From positions 243,458,501 through 243,522,500 of the forward strand of contig NC_134137.1 in the NCBI RefSeq assembly GCF_033958435.1: a stretch of DNA of 64,000 bases, read 5' to 3'. Each line of letters opens with the position of its first letter. The stretch's first letter is position 1. A program made the translations under genes and the position numbers. This DNA comes from Carettochelys insculpta (lineage: Eukaryota; Chordata; Testudines; Carettochelyidae). The notes beneath the pieces were generated by a model that saw nothing but the letters and a program-made list of their open reading frames with translations, did not search any database and was not told where the DNA came from. Positions 50,895 through 62,689 of the stretch are shown piece by piece.

Positions 50895-52045
50895 TTGGGA
50901 TACCGGCAAGAAACACAAGAAGAAAGGTGAGACAGAGGTCCCCGATCCATACTGTGAAAGTAGAGCAATTGTCTATTTATCTTCCACGTCTGTACATAAA
51001 TGCAAGAAGCGCAGGCATGTTAGCAATAAAAGGCTGGTCAGGGAAGGTGTGGTACTCTTAGTGAATGAGGAAGGTAACCTAGTGACAGATGATGTGGAAA
51101 AAGCTGAAGTACTCGATGCTTTTTTGCCTTTGTCTTCACAGGAAAGGTCGTCTCCCAGAACACTGCACTCGGCAGCACAGAATGGGAAGGAGGTGGGCAG
51201 CCCTCAGTGGAGAAAGAACAGGTTAAGAACTATTTAGAAAAGTTGGATATACACAAATCCATGGGGCTGGATCAAATGCATCTGAGGGTGCTGAGGGAGA
51301 TGGTTGATGTGACTGCAGAACCATTGCCCATTATCTTTGAAAACTTGTGCTGACTGGGGGAGGTCCCAGGCAATTGGAAAAAGACAAATGCAGTGCACAT
51401 CTTTAAAAAGGGGAAGGAGAATCCAGGTAAGTACAGACTGTCAGTCTCATCTCAGTCCCTGGAAAATCCTGGAGGGGATCCTCAAGGAATCCATTTTGAA
51501 GCACTTCGAGAGGAAAGTTATTGGGAATTGTAAACATGGATTCACCAAGGCCAATTCATGCCTGACCAGCCTGATTGCCTTCAAGGTAGCTGGCTCTGTG
51601 GATATGGGGAAGGTGTTGGACACAATACACCATGACTTTAGCAAAGCTTTTGATACGGTCTCCCACAGTAGCCTTACCAGCAAGTTAAAGAAGTATGGCC
51701 CTCCATTCACCTTACAGTCCATAAATGGTCATTTGTAGACTGTAAGGTGGATAGAAAGTTGGCTGGATCAACAGGCTCAACAGACAGTGATAAACAGTTC
51801 TATATCTGGCTGGCGGCTGGTATCAAGTGGGGTCCCTAAGAGTTGGTTCTTGGACTGGCTTTGGTCATGATATTTATTAATGACCTGGATGAGTTGCTAT
51901 GTGGGAGGTCTAGTTTGGTTATTGGGAAAAGCTTTTTCACTAGAAGAGTGATGAAAGTCTGGAATGTGTTACCTAAGGAGGTGCCTGCCGTGGGGGGGAG
52001 GGGTGCCTCGCTGGGGGGGGCAAGTGGTTGTAGGCAGGGGGAGGG
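50895..52045 (+). mobile_element. CR1 LINE ORF2 remnant, frameshifted and internally deleted
   Basis: In order: LLVNEEGNLVTDDVEKAEVLDAF (two pieces, 51053-51125), LDIHKSMGLDQMHLRVLREM (51243-51302), LGEVPGNWKKTNAVHIFKKG (51355-51415), THGFTKANSCLTSLIAF (51534-51585), DFSKAFDTVSHSSL (RT motif A, 51633-51675), IFINDLDEL (51870-51897). Then the text jumps to KSFFTRRVMKVWNVLPKEVPA (51928-51990), the extreme C-terminal CR1 motif. The expected region between, including the YADD active site, is missing. Several stops and frameshifts. Dead copy. Confidence 0.85.
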
Positions 52046-52515
52046 CTGTGGCAATTGAGTGAATTTGTCTTGGACACCACTGATGGAATGTTTCTTTGCA
52101 TTTCCCGGCAGCTTCTTCCAGACTACCAAACTACCACCTCACGTATAACACACTTGTTTATTTTTTCTAACCAACATGTATCCCCTCCTTTCCCTCTGTC
52201 ATTCACAGATTAATAAACTTTAAGGCCAGAATCTGACAGGCTGCACTTGCATCTCATCTTTGAGTCACTGAGACAAAGTTGCTTGGATTGAATGATACTG
52301 TACAGAACTTAGATTCAGTGCTTTGTCAAAAATGCTTACCACATATACAGCCATGTCATTAGGGAATGCTGTATTCCAAAGCATTTCCTAGTGTAGTTCT
52401 CTACGTTCCAGTGTCTAACTGCTCCTTCCCGCAAGAAAGGTCAAACTTACGTCTTCCTGCAGGAGGAGACTTATTAGGTATGTGCCACAGAAGAATGAGA
52501 CTGTACTCACTAGAG

Positions 52516-52646
52516 CAGTGGTTTTCAAACTGTGGTTGGTGGGCCCTTGGGGGTCTCCAGGCTATGTCTAAAATTTCCAAAAGAGTCCACAGCTCCATTC
52601 AAAATATTTTAGGAGGTTGCAAATTAAAACTGGTTGAAAACCATTG
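52516..52646. mobile_element. 131-bp hAT MITE with 8-bp target duplication
   Basis: CAGTGGTTTTCAAACTG at the left and GGTTGAAAACCATTG at the right are inverted ends. CACTAGAG (52508-52515) and CTCTAGAG (52647-52654) agree at 7 of 8. Confidence 0.8.
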
Positions 52647-53804
52647 CTCTAGAGCAATGTTCTGGGTTTTGTTGTAAGGAAATGTGTGTCTGTGGAGCTA
52701 TGTACTGTACTCTAATGATAACTAAAGCCTGCTCCCCAACAGTCTTTCTTTTCCAACAAAAAATAATTCAGGCTTCTGGAAGTCTGGGAGAGTCTGTAAG
52801 ATGAAGGCCAAGAACACGATGGCAGAGGCTTCTTATATGCAATTCTGTCCATGCCTGTCTCTCTTGAATTGCAGCCCTGCTACTCTACTCTCTGTGTCTC
52901 TACCGCCAGGAAGCCTACACACCTCAAATCCGAGCAATAACCCTCTTTTACTTCCAGTGCTGCCTTGACCCAGTTCTCTACTCCAAAGCTCCACAGGCTT
53001 GACATGGAGCACTCCCTGCTGTTTTAATTTTGGACCCCACTCAGCTCTGTCAGTGTACCTCAAACCTGACCTGGAAGAGTTCTAAGCCTCTTATGAACAA
53101 AGGCTTCCAATGGTTCTGCTTAGCATGGTGGTTTTGCAGTATGGAAAATGATAATATCAACATGATTTTAATTTGTCGTATTTTGTCATTTGAACTAGTT
53201 TCTCCAGCGGTGATAGGCTGGTGGAGTAAACTCCTACATCTCTAAAGCTGACTTCAGTGATTCTCTGTGGGCAGCTACACAGGGCCATTGAATTACAGAC
53301 AAGTAGAAGCAGATACCCACATTCTGATCTTTATTCATTGCTGGAATTTTGGTAACATGGAAATCCAAGTAGTGGTTTTGATTAGAAATCCAAATATGAA
53401 GCAAAATGTACAACTTCTCAACTGCACGTCACCTTCTGGTGATAGCTTGTGGCTTTTGTAAAGAGTACAAGATCTTCTCCATTTTGTGGCATGCCACTAT
53501 GATAACTGCATGTGATCATTGCATTTTAGAGTTTATAGCACATCCCTTTACAGAGTACATCACAAACTAGAAAATAATTTCTCTTTTCCAGGACCAGATC
53601 CCAGAAGCTAGCAGGTGAGTATTTTAAGTTTAACATGGTTTACACTGTTTAGTATTACTGTGTCTGACACACACCTGCGTTAGGTGAGCCAGTGACTAAC
53701 ACAGTTCATTGCTCTGGTATAGACCAGAACAAACCACATTCAGCTTCACTTTGGCAACTGTTGTTCAGACACAGAAATATTTGTTAGTATATGCCCCTCT
53801 TGAG

Positions 53805-53965
53805 TCTACTTCTAGCTCTGACACTGAACCATTTTGCTTCTCTAATTCAACTTTCCCATTGATAAAATGAGGTAATAATATTTACCTCCTACCCATAGAG
53901 GTTTTAAGAGAATTAATGTCACTTTGTGGTGTTTTGGGCATATAAAGTGCTGTCAATGACAACAA
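53805..53965 (+). mobile_element. MIR fragment
   Basis: 'tctagctctgacactgaacc', 'caactttcccattgataaaa', 'tgaggtaataatatttacct' and 'tataaagtgctgtcaatg' in MIR order. Confidence 0.6.
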
Positions 53966-55037
53966 AACAGGTTAACCACTTCTCCTCCTTGTTCTCCTCC
54001 TTGATGTCCCTCCCTCCCTCACTTTCCTGTGGAACAATCTGATTCAAAGCACTTACTGTCCACTGAATGACAGTTCCTTTGCAGTGCTGAATCAATTCAC
54101 TCCAGAGAGGCTTTTTTGTGGAGGCGAAGATACAGCAGAGTGAGTCAGTGTGAGGCAGGCTCGCGTCACTGAAAGAGCTGCTGACACCTCACGGAAAGCT
54201 CCATTCAAAAACAATGCTGCCTTGTAGAGTATCACATATTTGCTGTAGCTCCTCTTTTTTCATATTAAAACTGATCATTTCATGAAGAGAAAAGTATCAA
54301 AAGGATGGCTCAAGGGGCTTTCAAGGCAGAGATGAAACCTCTCAAAAAGACACCGGCAATATTAACATTCAGTATCTGCCTTTTCCCATAAGAGGAAAGA
54401 ACATGTGTTTCACATATATACTGTATGCTGTAAATCACATATTTAGATGTATGTTACATGTGAGTGGGAAGTGTAGTATACAGTGTGAAAAAGGACCTTT
54501 TCACATTACTTCCAAGATGAGTCAATCTGTGAAGGCACAAGTTCAATATAAAAATCGTACTCTACTTACACAGCATTCACAAGTGCTCTGCAAGTATTTT
54601 TGTTCCGTTTAGGCTGGGAGATTCCATCCTAAGGCCTGACTGCTTTACAGGCAAGGAGAAGAAGGGGGAGGGACGATGGGGGAAAAAGAGACTCCCTGTT
54701 CATTCATCCTTTCCAGCGGGCAGATGGAATTGTTTTCCCTCCCACACTGAAAAGTACTTATCACAGTTGGGCAAACAGCAAAGGAACCCGCACATACAAA
54801 TCAGCAGCTTGGTTTTGTACACCCAGGGATCCAAGCATCATCACACTGGCAGCATCAGGCAGAGAAGCCCTGACTACAGAACGCTACACAACTCACCAGT
54901 GGGAAAACTGCACTAGAAATGTTCACAAAAAGCAAATATGTGCTAGCAACTAGTGTGCTCTAAACTGAAGTAGCGGCATCACTGTGTTGTGAGGAAGTTG
55001 TGATGTGCTGTATTACTCACATCATATACCACACTCA

Positions 55038-55473
55038 GGCTACGTCTACACGTGCCCCAAACTTCGAAATGGCCATGCAAATGGCCATTTCGAAGTTTAC
55101 TAATGAAGCGCTGACATGCATATTCAGCGCTTCATTAGCATGCGGGCGGCAGCGGCGCTTCGAAATTGACGAGCCTTGCAGCCGCGCGGCGCGTCCAGAC
55201 GGGGCTCCTTTTCGAAAGCACGCCACCTACTTCGAAGTCCCCTTATTCCCGTGAGCTTATGGGAATAAGGGGACTTCGAAGAAGGTGGCGTCCTTTCGAA
55301 AAGGAGCCCCGTCTGGACGCGCCACGCGGCGGCAAGGCTCATCAATTTCGAAGCGCCGCTGCCGCCCGCATGCTAATGAAGCGCTGAATATGCATGTCAG
55401 CGCTTCATTAGTAAACTTCGAAATGGCCATTTGCATGGCCATTTCGAAGTTTGGGGCACGTGTAGACACAGCC
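55038..55473. mobile_element. 436-bp near-perfect palindromic MITE, copy 2
   Basis: Same length and design as 34132-34567: ends GGCTACGTCTACACGTG and CACGTGTAGACACAGCC, centre near 55255/55256 (CCTTATTCCCGTGAG / CTTATGGGAATAAGG). It includes subterminal 'cgaaatggcca' inverted units and repeated TTCGAA. Flanking TCA and TGC do not match, so the target duplication is lost. The two copies are clearly the same family and largely identical. Similar 73-codon open frames on each strand follow from the symmetry. Confidence 0.85.
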
Positions 55474-55604
55474 TGCCACAGCAGAGAGAGAGGTGTGTTT
55501 GATGCAGGATGGGCAAGAGAGTGGATTTCTTCGTCCATGACTGTCAAGGTATGGGGTCTGCAGGGGCAAACATGGGCTTCAGAGCCAGAAACACTGGTAT
55601 CTGA

Positions 55605-55899
55605 AGGTACATCTGCACTTACTAGGAGATCAGCTCACTCAGGATTGATCTTCTGGGGTTTGATGTTGTGCACCTAGTGGGGATGTGAGAAATTGAACTA
55701 TCACGCATCGAGAGTCCACCCCAGAACTTCTCATTCTGGTGAGGAGTAAGGTTGGTCAATGGGAGAGTTTCTCTCATCGGCCTCCCTCAGTGAGGATGGC
55801 CAGATAAATCGATCATAGATATATCGATTCCAACTATGCAATTGCCATAGCTGGAATTGAGTATCTAGGATTGACTTTAAGGTCTAGTGTAGACCTGCC
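55605..55899. mobile_element. Harbinger-like MITE
   Basis: Ends GGTACATCTGCAC and CTAGTGTAGACCTGCC are imperfect inverted copies. The interior has 'ataaatcgatcatagatata', similar to other MITEs here. Confidence 0.6.
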
Positions 55900-55907
55900 G
55901 TAATTCA

Positions 55908-56005
55908 GGCTCTGCCACTGAATCAGTGTATGATTATGGGAAGTCACTTCACCTTTCCATTTCCTCATCTGTGGAGAGGTGTGGGCATGAATATAGAGAG
56001 CTCTA
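55908..56005 (+). mobile_element. MIR fragment
   Basis: 'caggctctgccactgaatca', 'gggaagtcacttcacctttc' and 'catttcctcatctgtgg' in MIR order. Confidence 0.6.
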
Positions 56006-56029
56006 AAGAGGATTTATTAGAGCCCTGAA

Positions 56030-56215
56030 TAGAGAGTCACAAAGCAGAAGACTAGAAGGGACTGTCGGACCATTTAGTTTGACCTCCTGAACGTCACAGA
56101 CCACCTGCACACTAAACCCAGCAGCCAATGTGAGACCAAAATATTCCAGCCAGCCAGAGACTGGACTGCTCAGGGCCACAGGCAGAGAATAGGAAGGTCC
56201 GAGGTGCGCCCATGT
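56030..56215 (+). mobile_element. CR1 3'-end fragment
   Basis: 'actagaagggactgtcggac', 'gtttgacctcctgaacgtca' and 'cacagaccacctgcac' resemble CR1 3'UTR text. Confidence 0.5.
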
Positions 56216-56639
56216 GTGAGGCCTATGCAACGAATGGCCTTAAGGAAATGACTAAATGAGATACACCCATATAATCCTGGGAACTGACCTACACCCGTGT
56301 GCTACAGAGGAAGGCATAACGCTCCTCAGGTCAGTCTCACTAGGGGAAGTGGGGCAGAAGGGGAAATTCCCCCCCAACCCATGTATGTCAATTGGTTAGA
56401 CCCTGAGCAGGTGAACAAGAACAAGCAAACTAAGCACCAGAGAGACAAAATACTTGGTGCAGCCTCAGCGCCCTGGTCCCATGTCCCATCTCCAGCCATG
56501 ACCATGCCAGAGGCTTCAGGGGAAGGAGATCAAAAAATAAAATGCTGTAAAAATGTTAAGTATGACTACCACTTATTGTTCTGCTATGATTACTCCCTCT
56601 TTTCCTCCAACTTGCCAGAGCTCAGACGAGCAATGAAGA

Positions 56640-57015
56640 TCCCAGGCCCTGCTCTTGAATTAGAAAGCACAAACCCAGGACTAGCAACAGACTTCGTCCA
56701 GCCCCCGGCAGTGTGTTTGTGTGTGTGTGTGTGTGTTGGGGTGGTGAGAGGGGGCTCAGCTCCAGCCACTGGAAGAGGCAGGGCCTTGGGCAGAAGGGGC
56801 AGGGTCAGGAGCTCAGCTTCCCCAGCCAGCCCTCAGTGCCACCTAGATCACACTGCACAGGGCACCACTGGCAATTTAAAGGGCCCGGGTGTCTGGCTGC
56901 TGCTGCGGTAGCAGCAGTGGTGGCTTGGAGCCCCAAGACTTTTTAAATCACTGGGCCGGGGGCAATCGCCCACTTTGTCCACCCACCCCACCCTCTGCCC
57001 CCATTGGCAGCCCTA
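56640..57015. repeat. Dispersed GC-rich repeat, copy 2, with GT microsatellite
   Basis: Shares its block order with 24680-25010. A (GT)n run at about 56713-56736 interrupts it. Ends near 'cccattggcagccctacc'. Confidence 0.6.
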
Positions 57016-57716
57016 CCCAAACCACATAGAGCTGTCCAATGGAGATGGCTGGAGATGTGCGTATTAACTTGCATCACACTAATTGTGTGGAAGGGGTTAT
57101 ACCTTGAATCACAAATCGAGTGCCAGAGTGAGGAATCCATCCCTCCTGAAACTGGAACTGAACCCTGCCCATTCAAAACAACAGCCCTGGCATTCTTGCT
57201 ACTAGGAGTCCAGTGACACGATGTTGTCCCAGCCGGCGTGAGTACTGGCGGTCAGCAGGCATCCAAGACAGTGTGTGTGTTCCAGGGAATTTCTCATACT
57301 CCCAACGCTCGGAGACGAAGTGGAGGAGGATGAAGGAGGTTGCGGTAAGAGACACGGACAGATGGACTAGTAACATGCCTGCCTACCTGGAGATAAGCAG
57401 GCAGCAGAGCAAATTAGTTGGGATTGCTGTGTGTGATGCCTACTTCCTGTTGGCCCACCTACTGTAAGTGTCCCGAGAAGGCTAGAGGGCTGTGAATTGT
57501 GACTCCCAAGCTGCCTGCTCTTGACAAGTGTCACCTGAACACGGCCAGAGCTGCTGCTGGCAGGCAAGTAGTGTTCCTGTCTCTCGAATGGAAAGCCGGC
57601 CCTGCAGGCGGGGGGCCAGCTAATAGGTGGGGTAACATGGCAACAAATACCACCCAAATACCAACACCTCAGAGTAAAACATGCATAGCCCACCTTCAAC
57701 TCAGGGCAGGCCAACC

Positions 57717-58100
57717 ATGCTCCAGAGAGAATTAATAGGGGGTGAGCATTGATTGGTGGAGGGGAAATTGACTGAGAACTGAGTCTGGTGGGGGAGAGCA
57801 AACAGGATGAGGAAGGAGCTATATAGTGGAAGAAGACACTGGATGGGGAATGAAGGCCTGCTAGGGTGGGGAGCGAAGGGACCAGCACACCTTTCCCAAA
57901 CAAGCCTTGTGTATTGTAAAAGAATGTTGTAAAACTGGCTTTAATTATGAGGTTAGGGCTACAGAATCCCCCTGAGTCCTGGCAGAACTCTAGCAGCTGT
58001 AGAATAACAGCAAAGGCCAGCCACTTGAAATTCAAGAAGGGGCTCAGAGACCCTTTGCAACGGGAAATGGGACTAAAGAAAAGGACGGAGGGCAACTAAA
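57717..58100. other. Unclassified purine-rich block, no gene
   Basis: G/A-rich on the plus strand, with 'ttgtgtattgtaaaagaatg' in the middle. A 242-codon open frame on the minus strand (57367-58095) covers it but shows no domain, splice logic or similarity that I recognise. Possibly an LTR-like repeat; not proven. Confidence 0.35.
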
Positions 58101-59344
58101 TTCCTTTCACCCCTGAACACAAGTACATAGCGTGCTTTATGCACACAATCTACTTGTAGCCCCACGTGCACCATGCATGCTGCATTTTTCTGTGCAAGCG
58201 CTAGAGAAATTAACATGAGGTAGAATTCTGCAGATCACACAGATAAGTAATACGAGCTTTAATTTGTGCCCAAGGGCTTATTTCAGCTCCCTATGACAAG
58301 CTTTTAATTTCTCACTAAGAGTACTGGCTGTCGGAGACCCTGCAAACGCCAGACATCCTGGTCTGTAGGCTACCCTGCCACATAATAAAATAATAATAAA
58401 TAGATCAAACTGTTTTTCTAATGCAGCCTACGGAGAACCTGCTAGAAAGGTATTGATTGGAAAATGCTTGAGTAGAATGACGAGGCTCTGAGCTCTGGTA
58501 CAGGGAAATAAATCTTTCCAACTCCCCACACCCTGTGCCAAATGCAGCTTCCTGGAAGCTGCCATGGCCCTTTCTGGAACTGAAGTGAAAATCCCATGTT
58601 CCATCACCTCTGCTGACCTGCTGACAGTACACATGGTTTGCATTTGCTGATCAAATGCACAAGCAGGAATCTAAATTAGCTTGCCAGGCTGAGATAGCTT
58701 AGTGATTAATGAGGGCAGATGAAGTCACCAATAATAATAATAAAAAAAAACCCTGAAATGTGGGGGAGAGGGGAGGAGGGGAGAAAAGAGAGAGAGGCCA
58801 CACTCTCCAAAATTAAACGAGGGACATGGCCCTTCTCCTTCTATAGCTGAACTTCTGTTAGATCACACCAAACAAACCCCATCTACAAAATAACCGCACA
58901 ATTGCATGCTACTCTTCTAAATAAAATAATGGAGTAATCAGCCCCCAAAACAATGCAGGACAAACCCTGAAGTGCTTACTTGAAAGGATTCTGATATCCA
59001 CAGGCAATATGCGTGGTGGGAGAGGTATACAGAGTCAAATCCCCCTCCCCCCAAAACGTGCAGTTTGGCTTGTATTGAGCATGCTCATGTGGCTCAGTAA
59101 CATCTGCTGATGACACTGCCTTCACCCTTCTCCCCCATTACTGGCAGCATGGGTCATCCCTGCTGATATCAGTTAGGACAGTGAGTGCAAATCTAGAGTG
59201 ATTCACTGTAGTCAAGGGGGGTGCACCATTATAGCTGAGATCAGTCTTTTGCCCACAGTTTTTATTTCTTCCGCTAACTTCACTGGGAGTTTGCCTAAGT
59301 CAGGACTGAGTAAAACCAGAGTAAAGTGTGCACATGAGGACTTA

Positions 59345-59639
59345 GGGCTGGTCTACACTACAGGGGAAGGTCGAATTACAGCACACAATTTCAACTGTTA
59401 ATTATATAGCTAGAGTAGACATACGTCAATTCAGGCGTCTGCGCTGTCTCCCAAAAGGGAGGTTGATGGTAGCCTGTGCTCCAGTCGAGCTCCCTTACTC
59501 TTCATGAGAGGCAGGAGTACCACAGTCAACAGAAGTGCCCTCTAAGTTCGAGTGAGCGCACCCCCACGAGGTCCACTAACTCAAACTCCAGAAGATCCAC
59601 TGCAGCAGAGTCGATCTCCCCTGTAGTGAAGATGTAACC
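59345..59639. mobile_element. Harbinger-like MITE with TTA duplication
   Basis: GGGCTGGTCTACACTACAGG at the left and CCTGTAGTGAAGATGTAACC at the right are inverted. TTA flanks both sides (59342-59344, 59640-59642). Confidence 0.7.
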
Positions 59640-60104
59640 TTAGCCCCGAAGTAGCTGTACTGCTATGAGCTGCAGCATTTTTTGATCACTCTTGTAGAAT
59701 ATTATAACACTTAGAGAAAGCCTGAAGATTAATTAATTAATTACAGCAATGATTTTATCTTCAGGCAGCTGAAGATTGTCACGCTCCCCCACAGTGCATA
59801 TTTGTTAAGTATGGATTCAGCTCTATCCTGTCTCTAAGTTGCATACGTATGTAAAAAGCTTTCATCATCACCACCATCATTCACAGTGATCTACTGAGGT
59901 CATATGCAGCAAAGCGCCCATGTCAGCTGTTCAGGGCTCTGCATGGAGCAATTATCAACTGCAGAAGCTAGCAGTCAGAGCAGTAGCGAAAGGACCTACT
60001 AACGCCCCAAGAACTCGTTAAAGAGCTGTGGTCAAAGAGTTTTTAAAAGCCCTTTTCATCCCACCAGTTCCCTTTTCTCCCCTCTGCACTGTAATGCCCT
60101 CTTA

Positions 60105-60316
60105 GGCCATGTCCATGCTACAGCTTGTGCCAGAAAAACTCATGTCACTCAATGGTGTGAAACAAACACACCCCACACACGACATTAGTTTTGCTGGCAT
60201 AAGTGTTAGTGCACGCAGCATTGTGTTAGCTAGAGATCTTTTCCCCCTAGCACAGAGAGGCCACGTGAGCGATCACACAGCAGTGCTACTGTAAAGTCTT
60301 TAGTGCAGACATAGCC
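60105..60316. mobile_element. Harbinger-like MITE, first of a back-to-back pair
   Basis: Ends GGCCATGTCCATGCTAC and TTTAGTGCAGACATAGCC; TTA on the left (60102-60104) and TTC on the right, shared with the next element. Confidence 0.65.
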
Positions 60317-60319
60317 TTC

Positions 60320-60588
60320 GGCTTTGTCTACACTGCCAGCCAAACTTTTGTCAGTCTGCCGGTGTGAAAAAACACCCTCCTGACCAGCATAATTTTCACC
60401 AACAAAAGCGCTGGGGTGGACAGAGCTATGTCAGCAGGAGAGATGTCACCACACATTGGGGGTGGTTTAATCACGCTGGCAGGAAATCTCTCTCTTGCCA
60501 GCAGAGAGCGGCTAGGAGTCAGATCTTACAGCGGCACAGCTGCAGCAAACAGCTGACCCACTGGAAGGTCCCTCATGTAGACATAGCC
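60320..60588. mobile_element. Harbinger-like MITE, second of a back-to-back pair
   Basis: Ends GGCTTTGTCTACACTGCC and CATGTAGACATAGCC; TTC on the left (60317-60319) and TTA on the right (60589-60591). Confidence 0.7.
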
Positions 60589-60849
60589 TTAGACGACTAA
60601 AACTATTGTTTCTTCCAGGGGAGGATTAAGGCAGGACCCTCACATTTGGACACCACATTCAGAGAAAGCGAGTAGCAGTATTCAGACACAGCAGCACAGA
60701 AGGAACATTAGGTAGACACGAAGAAGCAGTTTAACTGGTGCAGTGACTATAAGTCAACCTAACTTAAATCAGCTTAATTGTGTGGTGTAGACATCCCCTG
60801 AGAAACGCAGAGTATTAGACGTAGCTGCTACTGCTACCATTAAAGAAGA

Positions 60850-61015
60850 TTATTAATAATAATATTTGCATTTATACTCACTGTGGTGTCTCTCAACACA
60901 TGAGCACTTACACTGTTATGTCCATTGTATAGGTGTGAGGCACAAAAAGATTGTGGACCCACTGAAGGTCACTCCCCAAATAAGTTGCATGTCAGGAGCA
61001 GAATCTAGAGACTAG
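60850..61015 (+). mobile_element. L3/CR1-like 3' fragment
   Basis: 'atttgcatttatactcactg', 'gtgtctctcaacacatgagc', 'gtccattgtataggtgtgag' and 'ggtcactccccaaataag' follow the same order as 42790-43010. Confidence 0.5.
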
Positions 61016-61139
61016 ATTGCTCTCTGGTTTACTCCAGAGTTCCTTCCCACGTGCACCAACATACGTAAGACTGGAACTTGTTCATTTCACTGTTAACTCC
61101 TCTTCCTCCTTTCCCTTTACCTCCATCTGTTTGTTTCAT

Positions 61140-61215
61140 TCAAGGCAAGAACTGTGCATTTGCTGGGGGCAGGGACTGTCTATCATCCATGTACCTGATT
61201 AGCACAATGGGTCCC
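61140..61215 (+). repeat. L3/MIR-like 3' tail repeat
   Basis: 'tgctgggggcagggactgtc' and 'attagcacaatgggtccctg', the same tail as near 30460. Confidence 0.55.
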
Positions 61216-61253
61216 TGATCTCGGACTGGAGTCTTGAAGAGCTACTGCGCTAT

Positions 61254-61281
61254 AGACAGACAGACAGACAGACAGACAGAG
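61254..61281. repeat. (CAGA)n microsatellite
   Basis: Seven near-perfect tandem AGAC/CAGA units. Confidence 0.9.
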
Positions 61282-62689
61282 AATCTGAGTACCATACTGT
61301 AAACCCAGTCTCCCACTCGCTCGCCTGTCATTTTATAGGAGTTCCTCCCATTTTGAAGATCTTATTCCAGCTCAGATGAGGTACAATGGTGTGGAATCAG
61401 AAGTTCTGGTGTTATGTTGCCATTCACACAACATATCAGAAGGATCTAAAAATCAAGGGAAATGTTGCTTTGATAATAAATCAGGTTGTACTTTTGGCAC
61501 TGTTGGCAATTTATCACTTGACCTGACATCCTTGTGGTCACTGTGATCTTTCCAGTTGCTGTAGACACAAAGGAGATCTCATTGATTAGAAAGAGGCACC
61601 AGGAAGTGATTTTCATAATTCTGAACTGGCGGAAGTTTTCAAGCCTCAGACTTTCATAATCTGGCAAAGTGTCAGCAGCTATGGTACACTGGCACATTGC
61701 AACCTCCTTGTGCTAAGGAGCTGCCTTCTTTTCCCAAGGATATTTCTTCCTCAGAAGCCTAGACCATGGCCAGAAGTTCCTTGGGTTTCTTTGTCTTAAG
61801 GAATTTTGGCTAGATTTCCGGTTCCTAACTCAGCCGTGACTGTGAAAAAAAAATCAGCTTGTTTTCCAGGCTGTTTCCATGGAACATGAAACTGATTTTA
61901 TCACAGAAGAGTCCACTGTGAGACAACAAGAAGTTTGCTCACTTCCTCAGCATCTGGGGTCCTAAAATTCTGAGTCATGGCCACATTCACTCTGCTACTG
62001 TAAAAGCAGAACTTGGCAAGGCAGCCAGGTTCATGGCTCTGTTTGCCTGGAAACATTAACTAAAGCAGCACACAGAAAGTTTCACTTACATTCAGGGTGA
62101 AGACTTGGAGCACCCTTGACCCGAAGGATTTTTCACTGCCTGACTTGTTTTGTGTTCCAGCATTTTCTGCTGGATTACTAATCCAGGAGGCTGTAAAAGC
62201 CTGCCACACTGGATCAATGTATGAGTTCCTCTCTCTCCTTCACGCAAAGGCCAGCCACTCAGTTGACTTTAAACATTAACCCCTTGAATACCACTCTGCA
62301 AAGGGTATAAATTGCAGCTCCAGGGATTGCGTTGTGGCTCAGCTTTTCTCCCATGTCATGAGATACACAGGGAAAAGAGCCACTGCCAACATGCAAAACT
62401 ATCTTCACTCCAACATGCTTCAAGTCAAGGGTAAAAGATCTAGTCTCTGCCTAGTTTCTGAGGGGCTCCTTACTGAACTAAATCCCCATTGCTTTGATTA
62501 GCAAGTAATCACTCCTCCAAGGGAGCACAGCCTAGCAGCAGGGTCAAGGGCTCAAAATAATCTCTGGGACTGCTCCAGTTAAACCCTTTCCTCATGTGGT
62601 ATTACAGAGGACATCCCAAACTGCCCATTCAACCCAGCAGAGGAGTAATTCAGTCACACTTCTGACATTTCCCACATTCTGAATCACTT

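Noticed and set aside
57367..58095. 242-codon open frame on the minus strand
   Set aside because: Low-complexity composition, no recognised domain, no conserved neighbour logic; overlaps an unclassified purine-rich block.
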